A DNA stretch of 50,522 nucleotides from positions 1 to 50,522 of the forward strand of contig JAHQWW010000018.1 of assembly GCA_029856365.1 (NCBI GenBank), given 5' to 3'. The notes under the pieces are model-generated. The model had not been told where the DNA came from. It was given only the letters and a program-made list of their open reading frames with translations, and made no database searches. Made by a program: the position numbers and the translations under genes. Of this stretch, positions 34,501 to 42,820 are shown piece after piece. This DNA comes from Candidatus Hodarchaeota archaeon. Its GTDB lineage: Archaea > Asgardarchaeota > Heimdallarchaeia > Hodarchaeales > Hodarchaeaceae. The stretch's first letter is position 1, and each line of letters starts with the position of its first letter.

Positions 34501-37064
34501 TGGATTATAACCAACTGATTCATAATAAATGCAGCATTATCAAATTTGTTTAATTCCTGTAAATCTTTAATAAAACCTTGCAATACTTTATAGTCAACTT
34601 GATCAGTTTGGATCATTAAATTTGATGAATATTTCATATACTCGAAAACCATGTCTAACTGGTTATATTCTCTTAATTTTGTTATGAAATTCTGACAGAA
34701 TTTAATAACCTCAGTGATTTTATCTCCAGTTGATAACAACCGTGAAAGCTCTTGATTAACCATCTCCTGTGCTGACAAGATCGCGTGGTTCACCAATAAA
34801 TCATCAACGTATTTAATAACGATCTTTTCTCGCTTCCTTGCATCACCGATTGTCTGAAGAGCAGCTTGAATGTATGCTTTTGCTTGGTCTTTTAATCCTA
34901 ATTTTCCAAATAAATCACTGATTATTAACTGTTTTTCAACACGACGTTTTTCATCAGTCTCATATGCCTTTTCAACAAGAGATTCTACAAATCTTATATA
35001 ATCTTGTGCTGCTTTCGTTTCTTTTAGATCTACCAGCCCCCTAACGATGTTTAAACTAAAATCAATTGCCTCAGGGATTTTGTTTAATTCATAAAAAAGC
35101 TTGATTGCTTTATTCCCATATTCACAGGCTTTAACGTAATTCTCTGAATCTAATAAAAAGGTTGTACTTTCAACAGTTACTTCTAGTGCTTTCTCTTTTT
35201 TATCTTGGGTTTCTAAAGATATTAATAACTGATCAACATATTTTAAATATGTTTGTTTGTCATTTACTTCCTGTAAAAGATTCAATAAATTTTCAAGAGA
35301 TTCAAGCAACTCAAAATGTACTTTCCGCTCTTCTTGTGATTCGAAAGCTTGATCTAACAGATAACCTATTTCTTCTTGATAAGCAGCTTTCTGTGGAGTA
35401 TCAGCAATTTTACTCAATTGTTTAACGGCATAACGGGCATAGCGTAGCGCATTTTCCTCCATAACTGATGGAAGTCTTGCATTTTTATAGAATTCAACCT
35501 GTGTTCTGCCAAGCTGTATAACATACTTAAGAGTCTCAACATTTTCCTCGTCAGATAAATAATGGTCTAATAATAACCCACAAAGATTAGCAGCATTCAA
35601 ATAGGATTCACTAGATACTAACTTTTCCAATGAGTCTAAAACGAACTTATGAGTAGAATCAACATCAATCTCTAATAATTCTTCAACTAACGCGTTTCTG
35701 AGCTTTATTGCTTTGGTAGTCTGCTTTTTCTCCTCGAAATAATCTAAGAGCTTTTTTCCGAACTGAAGAATCCCTTTTATGTTTTTTTCTCTTCTAAAGC
35801 GTTCAAGAAGGACTTCTGTTATTCGTGCAGCGGCTTTAAAATCGTTTTCTGCTTCATGTTGTTCAATAATCTGCAAAAAATGACCAACAGCCACATTGAG
35901 TATGATATCACTCATAGGTCGCTTAGTAAGCTGCTGAATTGCCTTGAATACTTTCTCCGAGGCGTCATAAAGATAACTAAAGGAAATTTGTGGAATTTTT
36001 TGATTAATTAACCTAGCTAGTTCATCTTGATCAATCTTAACCTTGGTCATATCGGAATACGACCCATCTTTTGTTTTAAATCGAACAAACCAAGAGTTCA
36101 TCTGGCGTAAAATAATACAAACTACCCCACCTGTATGCTCAATTTCAACTTCTTTAACAGGTAGTGGTTGACCTTCATTTACAAATGTCGTAACTTCTGA
36201 AATAAATTGATCGAAATCTTCAGCTTTAGAATATCCAGAAACATCCAGCATCGACAAATCGACCATGGCCATTTCATCTTCAGATTCTTCTACTTCTGAA
36301 ATAGTAGTTATAGGTTCTTCAGTACTTGATATTGCGTGAATTTTTGGGATTTCTTCTATCTTATCAGTCTCTAAATAGTCCTCAGGATGTAAGATGATTT
36401 TCTGTAGCTCCCCTGCTGTATCATAAATAGCGGAGAACGAAAGAAAATCAATCCCTGACTCACTTATCATTGCAACAAGAATATCTTCACTTATGGCGTC
36501 TTTATGAAATTTCTTCCGAATTACAGGAGTCTCATTTTGATACAGGATAATAGCATATTTACCGTCACGACAATAATATACCTCTGCATAACCTGCTTGA
36601 GAATAGGGCATCTCAAATTTCTTGAGTAATTTATCACCAGAGTCAATAAAAATCTTGGATTCAGGTTCAGCAGAAATTTGAACATCAGCAGATTCTTCTT
36701 TCACAGCTGCTATTGGAGCAATCTCTTCAAGATCCTTTGTTTCAGAAGGTTGAACGACAATCCTTGGTTCTTCCTCTTCAACCATTAATTGTTGAAATTC
36801 TTTTTTGATTGTTGTTAAAAGAAGTTCTGCGACATCAAAAATAGCTGAAAAACTGAAAAATTCAATTCCCACATCACTCAATAGATCAACCATATTATCC
36901 AAGCTTAACTGTGATTCTGAGACTGAAGAAGACTTGAGGTGACGTTCGTGTTGATAGAAAGTAAAAATATATTCATCACGACTCAAACTATCCCTTATTT
37001 CACATTCAACGCCCGAAGTGGAGGGTAGTTCCAATCTAATCTGTTTTTCTTCATGAGTTGCCAT
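31545..37064 (-). CDS. Giant (1839 aa) helical-repeat protein with three N-terminal modules and acidic tail
   Basis: Architecture in three parts. Residues about 20-92, 155-228 and 308-380 are three diverged copies of one alpha/beta module: strands holding YIFTFYQHE, YAIILYQNE or VVCIILRQM, then a helix, then SFSAIFD, SFSAIYD or SFSYLYD. Acidic Pro/Glu linkers separate them. Residues about 385-1470 are a continuous run of paired amphipathic helices (for example AARITEVLLERF, DAYIFSVQNARYYERLGD), consistent with a TPR-like solenoid. Residues 1472-1839 form a disordered Glu/Pro tail with repeated short motifs and a Lys-rich end. There is no signal peptide, membrane helix or enzymatic motif. AAGGGAT seven bases before the ATG supports the start. 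A scaffold role is inference; the tail could bind partners. Confidence 0.85.
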   Translation of the reverse strand: MATHEEKQIRLELPSTSGVECEIRDSLSRDEYIFTFYQHERHLKSSSVSESQLSLDNMVDLLSDVGIEFFSFSAIFDVAELLLTTIKKEFQQLMVEEEEPRIVVQPSETKDLEEIAPIAAVKEESADVQISAEPESKIFIDSGDKLLKKFEMPYSQAGYAEVYYCRDGKYAIILYQNETPVIRKKFHKDAISEDILVAMISESGIDFLSFSAIYDTAGELQKIILHPEDYLETDKIEEIPKIHAISSTEEPITTISEVEESEDEMAMVDLSMLDVSGYSKAEDFDQFISEVTTFVNEGQPLPVKEVEIEHTGGVVCIILRQMNSWFVRFKTKDGSYSDMTKVKIDQDELARLINQKIPQISFSYLYDASEKVFKAIQQLTKRPMSDIILNVAVGHFLQIIEQHEAENDFKAAARITEVLLERFRREKNIKGILQFGKKLLDYFEEKKQTTKAIKLRNALVEELLEIDVDSTHKFVLDSLEKLVSSESYLNAANLCGLLLDHYLSDEENVETLKYVIQLGRTQVEFYKNARLPSVMEENALRYARYAVKQLSKIADTPQKAAYQEEIGYLLDQAFESQEERKVHFELLESLENLLNLLQEVNDKQTYLKYVDQLLISLETQDKKEKALEVTVESTTFLLDSENYVKACEYGNKAIKLFYELNKIPEAIDFSLNIVRGLVDLKETKAAQDYIRFVESLVEKAYETDEKRRVEKQLIISDLFGKLGLKDQAKAYIQAALQTIGDARKREKIVIKYVDDLLVNHAILSAQEMVNQELSRLLSTGDKITEVIKFCQNFITKLREYNQLDMVFEYMKYSSNLMIQTDQVDYKVLQGFIKDLQELNKFDNAAFIMNQLVIIQKKHQDYTRTIDSMTRFIDYILENTERFDLVEYYIQRIAEVYHEMGDPEGSMETLISFQKQILENSVELAQRITDSILKEIEQKEDYKNCINIVSPLIDKQLELGKFQDAYIFSVQNARYYERLGDITKVMKYLEEIRDKFLSYEQFEEANRMTDLILRFGKSHKKHKLAITAMKDYSKNALDRGDTATSAKFGLEVANLLDEENQGEKALEFLQMIFNTLYEAKDQESAFQIFRRIMEIRGEKVEFKKITRKYLEPLFHKYPDIQLIRTAKQVLNPPFEDLFSFSEKIFDDMLKSNEISEENAEAIVNFVISTYDEGWGDEGDRIANKYTYKLLNADQIPHASRLMAIVLEKTEKPIVEVLQASFDFIQELINNSLLEDAREYTDRVIKTAEDRFGGEGRLITAKIIQKFAVFVASENPDLASEYAYQASSFYRSLNDFEGVVTLYTKLAERIPSPKQAIRAYQRGINICKKYKADKYEAQLLTSLTEFLISSNNVAALASFQETLEKFEELQDLDELFNVMYNLIEVAIKSDNLKIVYTYLDYMTRLSSMINKKENIGGILVFMLHHAEEVKDNDRLELIQKYIDELGIKPKKYKKDYAMLAEQRMVHVEEKIGKIETVELEEEPEPVPQLVETEAIVPPTPEVTTSVESSQEEIDEKIDEEFVSVIKEFGKEVPEKAQVKVDQEVIFPVLDEVPVTRAIESSTVEAPSEDKLEISRPELEEIIEPLPYEEPEVPETAALTDAEISTLFSAAPSPGQEVPPREARISLEELHPPVEELPHEKEVKQAALSEEEVESLFIPRVETPSIEAERPEPEFREEGIPEDEEWEVDSFGRLWKKGTLPSSTEELVEPKIEPEELPSDVSVAAPDLLPHEKIIQEEEAKEVAEDIKDGIFEEALREPSVVTTETRTDSIEDILIQEEESATKDIFDVPQVEYQEITPMKETEESLIKTPDLADLFSDALSELGSISGEAGESDKDKKRKK

Positions 37065-37267
37065 CTATTATCCCTTGGTGATGTTGATCAATAGCTAGGT
37101 ACCAATACAAGAGAAATTGCCAAAAGGTTGTTCAATGAACGCTCTTTCTACTCAGTTGTTTAGTAACTTTTCCGTTCTAAAAGTTTTCCAATTTCACCAA
37201 AAATGACTCAATGTCTAAAAAGTGAATCGATTTCAAAATTTTTGTTGAAATTTACAGACATTTGCCT

Positions 37268-38629
37268 CTAGAATTCTCTAGGAGTCGTCATTTTAGGTAA
37301 CATTATTTGGAAAATTTTCGTATACAGTATGCGCACAATTGGAACATCAAAAAACGTTCTTAGAATTCGTAAACCTAGATATCGTCCAGACTCAAGGACT
37401 TTCCCTTCAAGTGATATCTTATCTATCCAGAAAGGCTTGCGAAATAAACTCATGATTAAATGGTAATTAATAATAGTAATAAGATCCCAAGCTCTTTTAA
37501 TATGTTGTTCAGGATAATTTAATACTTCTCCCATACTCATTCGAACAATCTCAACGATATGATAGATATCAATTTTACTACCAAAAATCTCACGAGAAGC
37601 CCACAACAGATAGAGACATCCTCCGCAATATGTCATCATGGCATCTGCCCCTGTTGCTTCTGCTTCTTGAAACTTCTTCTTTGACGTAGCCATTATATCA
37701 AACACGATATTTATGGGATGTTTCCATGAAGCTCCAGCACCAAATCCGCAACAAAGAGAATTTGCTTTGTTATGTTTCATTTCAACAATTTTACAACTGG
37801 AATGATTTAGTAAAAGTCTGGGAGAATCCCAATACTTCCCTCCACCTGCTTTAGAATAACAGTTATCGTGAATAGTGACCTTAAGATTTAATTTCTTTTT
37901 AATAGGAATCTCACCGTCATTGATTTTAGTAAGTAATAACTCATGGAAGTTTTGAACCTCACAATCATGTGTAACACCCATTTCAAAGGGATGTACATTA
38001 GTTAACATCCAATGTACAGCATCCAACGCTGGTACCACTCTCTCGACCTTCCATTTCTTGAAATCACGTCTACATTTCTCAGCAATGTGTTTAACTACAT
38101 CTAAATACCCTCCTTGATACAAATAGCCTCCACCCTCCCAATGATCTAGCGCATCAATAGGTGTGAAGTATCTTAGTAATTTACTATTATCAAAAACGAA
38201 TGGTAAAAGGTGAAGATAATTACTAATGAGAAGAATAGTTCCTTTTGGAGTTTGAGCTTTCCATGTATTAATCCAAGAAAGCTCTTCAGATGTCATGAAA
38301 ACGCGTAACATCTGCCAGATATTATCCTTCATCGTAGGACATACAAATCGATATATAGGTGGGGCACCTCTTCGTTTATAGAGCTCGTTCCACCGCTCTA
38401 AGATTAATTGGTAAGGTTTACAATTGATAGGACAATATAGATTGCAAGAAAAACATGTGGTGCAGTGTGACAAGATGTATTTGCTTTCATGACCCTCAAT
38501 TAGATTATTTATTTCTTCTTTTGCCACTTTTAAAGGAAGTTGAAGTTCAGGGCAAAGGTGGAAACACTCACCACATCTTGTGCACGAATACTCATTGAAT
38601 ATTGCCTTGTTCCGAGATTTTGTATTCAT
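37268..38629 (-). CDS. HdrD/GlpC-like Fe-S oxidoreductase subunit, first CCG domain degenerate
   Basis: The N-terminus has two [4Fe-4S] motifs: CTRCGECFHLC (C16, C19, C22, with C26 following) and CTTCFSCNLYCPINC (C56-C70). The C-terminal CCG domain keeps its cysteines (DNCYSKAGG, SLCCGFGAG, YCGGCLYLL), the type that binds a catalytic or noncubane cluster in heterodisulfide reductase HdrB/HdrD and succinate:quinone oxidoreductase SdhE. The first CCG position is changed: the expected CCG is replaced by EGGG in DHWEGGGYLYQGG. No flavin or membrane partner is adjacent. Its closest neighbour is the paralogue 30 bases upstream; electron transfer between them is inference. Confidence 0.8.
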   Translation of the reverse strand: MNTKSRNKAIFNEYSCTRCGECFHLCPELQLPLKVAKEEINNLIEGHESKYILSHCTTCFSCNLYCPINCKPYQLILERWNELYKRRGAPPIYRFVCPTMKDNIWQMLRVFMTSEELSWINTWKAQTPKGTILLISNYLHLLPFVFDNSKLLRYFTPIDALDHWEGGGYLYQGGYLDVVKHIAEKCRRDFKKWKVERVVPALDAVHWMLTNVHPFEMGVTHDCEVQNFHELLLTKINDGEIPIKKKLNLKVTIHDNCYSKAGGGKYWDSPRLLLNHSSCKIVEMKHNKANSLCCGFGAGASWKHPINIVFDIMATSKKKFQEAEATGADAMMTYCGGCLYLLWASREIFGSKIDIYHIVEIVRMSMGEVLNYPEQHIKRAWDLITIINYHLIMSLFRKPFWIDKISLEGKVLESGRYLGLRILRTFFDVPIVRILYTKIFQIMLPKMTTPREF

Positions 38630-38659
38630 ATTGGTACACTCTTGAAGACAATACTAATT

Positions 38660-39937
38660 CTAGTAGGTATTTTCTTTGGGTTTTTCCGGAATTGGTGGAA
38701 GAGAGAAGGTCTTCCCTGACCACATTTTGGGGATTTGATTCTTTATAATCCCCCGAAACATCTTAGATGCTGTTTGGTTTACCAAACGTTTAGGATTTTC
38801 TCTAATAGCAAGTTGTAGTAATTCTATAATGTGATAAATCTCCATTCCAAATCTTCTAAAATAAAGTTTCTTAGATACATGGTATTGTTGATTACAACCT
38901 GAACAATACACACATAAAATGTCAGCTTTCGTTTGTTTTGCTAGATTTAAATTTGTTACTGTTGCTTTACGCATGTTAAAAGGATGATATGCTGAATCTA
39001 CGCTGAATCCTGCCCCAATCCCACAACATCTCATATTTTCTCGGTTATAAGGAAGCTCAATAACCTTACATCCAATTGTCTCTAAAATTCTTCGGGGAAA
39101 ATCCATATATTCATCCCCAAACATTTTTGCATAACAAGAATCTTGAATGGTTACTGTTAAATCCAACTTATTAGTAATTCTAATTTCATCAGCTTCTAAT
39201 CGGTTCCATAACCATTCAATGTAAGATGTAATAGACTCAAATTGATATTTGAGTCCATACTCAGGTAGAACATTCCGAAACATATTTGTGCCAGCAGTAC
39301 AAAGAACTAAGAGCTTTTTAGGGTTTAGGAAGTTAAACCATTTGTCTAATCGTTTGCTGACTTCTTTTAAAGCTTTTATATGGCCTGCTCTGAACAGTGT
39401 TTCTCCACAACAATATTCAAGTCGTCCTCGAATGTCACATCCTTCAAATAGACTTGATTGTACAAGCGTAGGGGTGAGAATCACGTTACAACCAGGATAT
39501 GTTAAAGTATCTCTTTCAAGAGGATCTAAACTCCTCCATTTCTCTATAATATCCCTTTCTTTATGTGTCATTCTTTCCAAAGTGTAAGTTCGAAAATTGG
39601 GGTAGAAAGGAGACAAAGTCATAAAATATTTTCCTCGAATCCTTAAACCTTCACGTTTATACTGTTCTTGCCAGCGTTGAAGGATCAGGCTTGTTGGATT
39701 ACATTCTTTTTTGCAATAGAAATTGCAGGTGAAACAACTTTGGCACTCGGATAATATTTTTGTTGGATTTCCAGCTATTAAATTCTTCATTCCTTCTATT
39801 GCTTGATTTAAGGATAGATCCATGATAGGACAATGAGTGAGGCATTCACCGCATTCATCACATTGCTCGAATTTGAACGTGCTGAAAAAATTACTAGTAA
39901 TTGGCTCCAATTTCCTATTCATTCTATCCAAATCCAA
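38660..39937 (-). CDS. HdrD/GlpC-like Fe-S oxidoreductase subunit
   Basis: Paralogue of the downstream gene. Two N-terminal [4Fe-4S] motifs (CDECGECLTHC, C26-C36; CQSCFTCNFYCKKEC, C65-C79) precede two CCG domains. Both keep their hallmark cysteines: LEYCCGETLFRAGH in the first, and DSCYAKMFG, RCCGIGAGFS and YCSGCNQQ in the second. Such proteins reduce disulfides or pass electrons from ferredoxin- or quinone-linked partners; the substrate is not known. 425 residues, soluble. Lies 32 bases downstream of pepT and 30 bases upstream of the second paralogue, so the three may form one transcript. Confidence 0.82.
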   Translation of the reverse strand: MDLDRMNRKLEPITSNFFSTFKFEQCDECGECLTHCPIMDLSLNQAIEGMKNLIAGNPTKILSECQSCFTCNFYCKKECNPTSLILQRWQEQYKREGLRIRGKYFMTLSPFYPNFRTYTLERMTHKERDIIEKWRSLDPLERDTLTYPGCNVILTPTLVQSSLFEGCDIRGRLEYCCGETLFRAGHIKALKEVSKRLDKWFNFLNPKKLLVLCTAGTNMFRNVLPEYGLKYQFESITSYIEWLWNRLEADEIRITNKLDLTVTIQDSCYAKMFGDEYMDFPRRILETIGCKVIELPYNRENMRCCGIGAGFSVDSAYHPFNMRKATVTNLNLAKQTKADILCVYCSGCNQQYHVSKKLYFRRFGMEIYHIIELLQLAIRENPKRLVNQTASKMFRGIIKNQIPKMWSGKTFSLPPIPEKPKENTY

Positions 39938-39969
39938 CAGTTGATTATTATACCTGTAATTATCAGTCT

Positions 39970-41220
39970 TCAGATAGATTTTTCAACATAAATTTGGAGT
40001 AAATTCAAAATTGTTTCAACTGATTTCTCCATGGCAATAACAGGGACGAATTCTTTTTTACTATGAAAGTTTATGCTTCCAGCAAAAATATTGGGTGTAG
40101 GAAGTCCCATATAACTTAACCGTGCACCGTCAGTACCACCACGTACTGGTTTGCGGATAACTTCAACACCAGCTCGTTTGATAGCCTCTTCTGCATAATC
40201 AACAACATGAGGAACCTTATCAAGTTGATATTTCATATTTTTATATTGCTCTTTTAGATCAAACTCAATCTTGGCTTTAGGATTTTGTTCCTGTATCTGT
40301 TTAATAATTTCTTCAATTTTCTTCATTTTTTGATGGAGTTCAGCTAAATCAAAATCACGTAATATAAAACGCAATTTGGCCTCATTTACAGACCCTTTAG
40401 CTGACAAAACGTGATAATAACCCTCTCTTTTTTCAGTTGTTTCAGGTGCTTGATCTTTAGGAAACTGGGAAATGATATCACCCAGAATACGTACAGCATT
40501 GACCATCTTGTCTTTGGCATAACCAGGGTGAAAATTAAAACCAGTAATAGTAATAGAACCCCCTGCTGCATTGAATGTCTCTGATTCCAATACACCCATC
40601 TCATCACCATCAATAGTATATCCAAAATCTGCGCTTAACGATTTAACATCTAAAGCTTCCACTCCATGACCCACCTCTTCATCTGGTGTGAAAACTATTT
40701 TAATAGTTCCATGCTTAATGGATGGGTCACTAACTAAAGTAGCTATAGCGGTCATAATAGCAGCAATCCCTGCCTTATCATCCCCTCCAAGCAAAGTTGT
40801 ACCATCAGACGTTACAACATCACTCCCAATAAACTTTTTCAAACTAGGTGTTTCTTGGGGAGAAATAACAAGATTAGGATTACCTGGAAGAACAATATCT
40901 CCCCCATCGTAATTTTTAATGATTTGGGGTTTAATATTTTCCCCTGGTTCTTCTGGGGAAGTATCCATATGAGCGCATAAACAAAGAACAGGAACTTTAT
41001 CAGTTAAATCCTTCGAAAGATTCGATTGAAGTGTTGCGATAACATAACAATGTTCATCTACAGAAGCATCCATTAAACCAAGCGCTTGCAATTCTGTGAC
41101 CAATAAATTGGCCAGATTAAACTGTCTTTTAGTACTAGGAATTTCAGTAATATCTTCCTGACTTGTTGTATGAATTGAGACATATTTTAGAAATCGGTCC
41201 AATACAGATGACATAAACAC
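39970..41220 (-). CDS. pepT: Peptidase T (tripeptide aminopeptidase)
   Basis: Di-zinc M20 peptidase that removes the N-terminal residue of tripeptides in the cytosol. CLCAHMDTSPEEPGEN gives the first zinc histidine and aspartate, TTLLGGDDKAGIAAI the bridging aspartate, FTPDEEVGHGVEALD the catalytic glutamates, GGTDGARLSYMGLP the typical loop and NFHSKKEF the last histidine. Length of 416 is normal. First gene of a minus-strand group with the two Hdr-like genes and divergent from tldD, so peptide-degrading genes face each other here. Confidence 0.95.
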   Translation of the reverse strand: MFMSSVLDRFLKYVSIHTTSQEDITEIPSTKRQFNLANLLVTELQALGLMDASVDEHCYVIATLQSNLSKDLTDKVPVLCLCAHMDTSPEEPGENIKPQIIKNYDGGDIVLPGNPNLVISPQETPSLKKFIGSDVVTSDGTTLLGGDDKAGIAAIMTAIATLVSDPSIKHGTIKIVFTPDEEVGHGVEALDVKSLSADFGYTIDGDEMGVLESETFNAAGGSITITGFNFHPGYAKDKMVNAVRILGDIISQFPKDQAPETTEKREGYYHVLSAKGSVNEAKLRFILRDFDLAELHQKMKKIEEIIKQIQEQNPKAKIEFDLKEQYKNMKYQLDKVPHVVDYAEEAIKRAGVEVIRKPVRGGTDGARLSYMGLPTPNIFAGSINFHSKKEFVPVIAMEKSVETILNLLQIYVEKSI

Positions 41221-41353
41221 ACCAACTATACCAGCCAGCTAGAAGGTTTTGTTAAAGGCTTTACTACTTAAAAACTAAGAGAAAATCTTAATTAGAATAC
41301 TTGAAATAGTCGTTACCATTTGTTTTCACCTATGATTATTAGGAGCGACAAAT

Positions 41354-42805
41354 TTGGAAGATATATTACAGTATGTTCTAGATCTGGGGAAAGGGGATGA
41401 ATATTTAGACATCCGATTGGAATACTTTCAGAATATAATGATTAAATCAATCAATGAGGAAATAACAAAGGCATTTACTTACCAGAAAAAAGGCCTTGGA
41501 GTTCGAGTTTTGTCTAATGGTGCTTGGGGATTTGCAAGTACTCAGGATTTAAGCAAAGACCAATTAGAAAAAACTGTTGATATTGCTCGAAAAATGGCAC
41601 AGGTCGAATCGAGCCGGACAAAGACCCCAATTCAATTGGCAGAAATTCCAGTCTCAATAGACCGAGTTGAGGTCAAATGTAAAATTGATTTTCGGGAAAT
41701 TCCACTTGAAGACAAAATCAGAGATATTTTAGGATGGCATAAAGAGATTCATTTATCTGATAACATAGTGAGAACTATTGTTGATTACGCTACTATTTCC
41801 GCAAGAAAATTTTTTTGGAGTAGTGAAGGAACGAAGTTAGAATTCATTCGCCCAATCGTTAATGTAAACTTAGGAGCTGTCGCTAAGGGCGAATCTGGTG
41901 TACAGGCATATTATCAACCGTGGGGGGGAACTACTCCTGATGTTGGGGGGACAGGCGGCCATGAAATTCTCGGCAAGAATGGGGACCTCACTGAGACTTG
42001 TTACAAAACAGGAGAAAAAGCTTTGAGTTTAGCTAACGCTAAACCAGCACCAAATCTCCGAAACATCCCCATTGTTTTCGATCCATCTTACATGGCACTA
42101 CTTGTCCATGAAATTGTTGGACATCCATCTGAAGCAGATCGTGTTCTTGGATGGGAAGCAGCATGGGCTGGGAGTACGTGGTGGAAGGGAATGAGTGAAA
42201 ATGAGGGAAATCCCACTAAGATTGGATCTAAATATGTTACAGTTTATAATGATCCAACAATTCCAAAAAATTTCGCCTACATGTTATATGATGATGAGGG
42301 AACGCCATGTAAGAGAACAACTCTGATCAATGAGGGAGTTCTCACTGAACGTATGCATTCACGTGAGACTGCTTTCATTATGGGCGTAGAACCGAATGGT
42401 GCCATGAGAGCAAACACGTATGAATATCATCCTATTATTCGTCAAATCAATGTTTATTGGGGGACTGGAGATTGGAAGGCAGAGGAAATAATAGAGGACA
42501 CCAAAGATGGTGTCTATCTCCTTGGTGCCAATATACCTTCTATTGATGACCAGCGATTTAATTGGGCAATTTCAAGTCAAGAAGGATTTTTAATTAAGAA
42601 TGGAGAATTAACCGATCACTTTTACTCATGTACAGCAACAGCAACCACCCCGGCCTTTCTTCAAAGTATTGATGCTCTTGCTGGAGACGATCAGCTATTA
42701 TTTTGGTCTGGATGCGGAAAAGGAGACCCAATGCAGGGTGGAACTGTTTCTAATGGAGGGCCAACAATGCGTGGAATTGCGACATTAAAAGGACCTGGAA
42801 GCTGA
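41354..42805 (+). CDS. tldD: TldD-type metalloprotease
   Basis: Catalytic partner of the TldD/TldE zinc protease that degrades unfolded peptides and, in bacteria, matures some peptide antibiotics. The metal motif is LLVHEIVGHPSEADRVLG (HExxxH), with GCGKGDPMQGGTVSNGGP at the C-terminal metal-site cysteine region. Starts at TTG 41354, with AGGAG (41341-41345) eight bases upstream. 483 residues. Followed 15 bases later by the TldE/PmbA-like gene. Confidence 0.95.
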   Translation: MEDILQYVLDLGKGDEYLDIRLEYFQNIMIKSINEEITKAFTYQKKGLGVRVLSNGAWGFASTQDLSKDQLEKTVDIARKMAQVESSRTKTPIQLAEIPVSIDRVEVKCKIDFREIPLEDKIRDILGWHKEIHLSDNIVRTIVDYATISARKFFWSSEGTKLEFIRPIVNVNLGAVAKGESGVQAYYQPWGGTTPDVGGTGGHEILGKNGDLTETCYKTGEKALSLANAKPAPNLRNIPIVFDPSYMALLVHEIVGHPSEADRVLGWEAAWAGSTWWKGMSENEGNPTKIGSKYVTVYNDPTIPKNFAYMLYDDEGTPCKRTTLINEGVLTERMHSRETAFIMGVEPNGAMRANTYEYHPIIRQINVYWGTGDWKAEEIIEDTKDGVYLLGANIPSIDDQRFNWAISSQEGFLIKNGELTDHFYSCTATATTPAFLQSIDALAGDDQLLFWSGCGKGDPMQGGTVSNGGPTMRGIATLKGPGS

Positions 42806-42820
42806 TAAGAGGAGATACAG

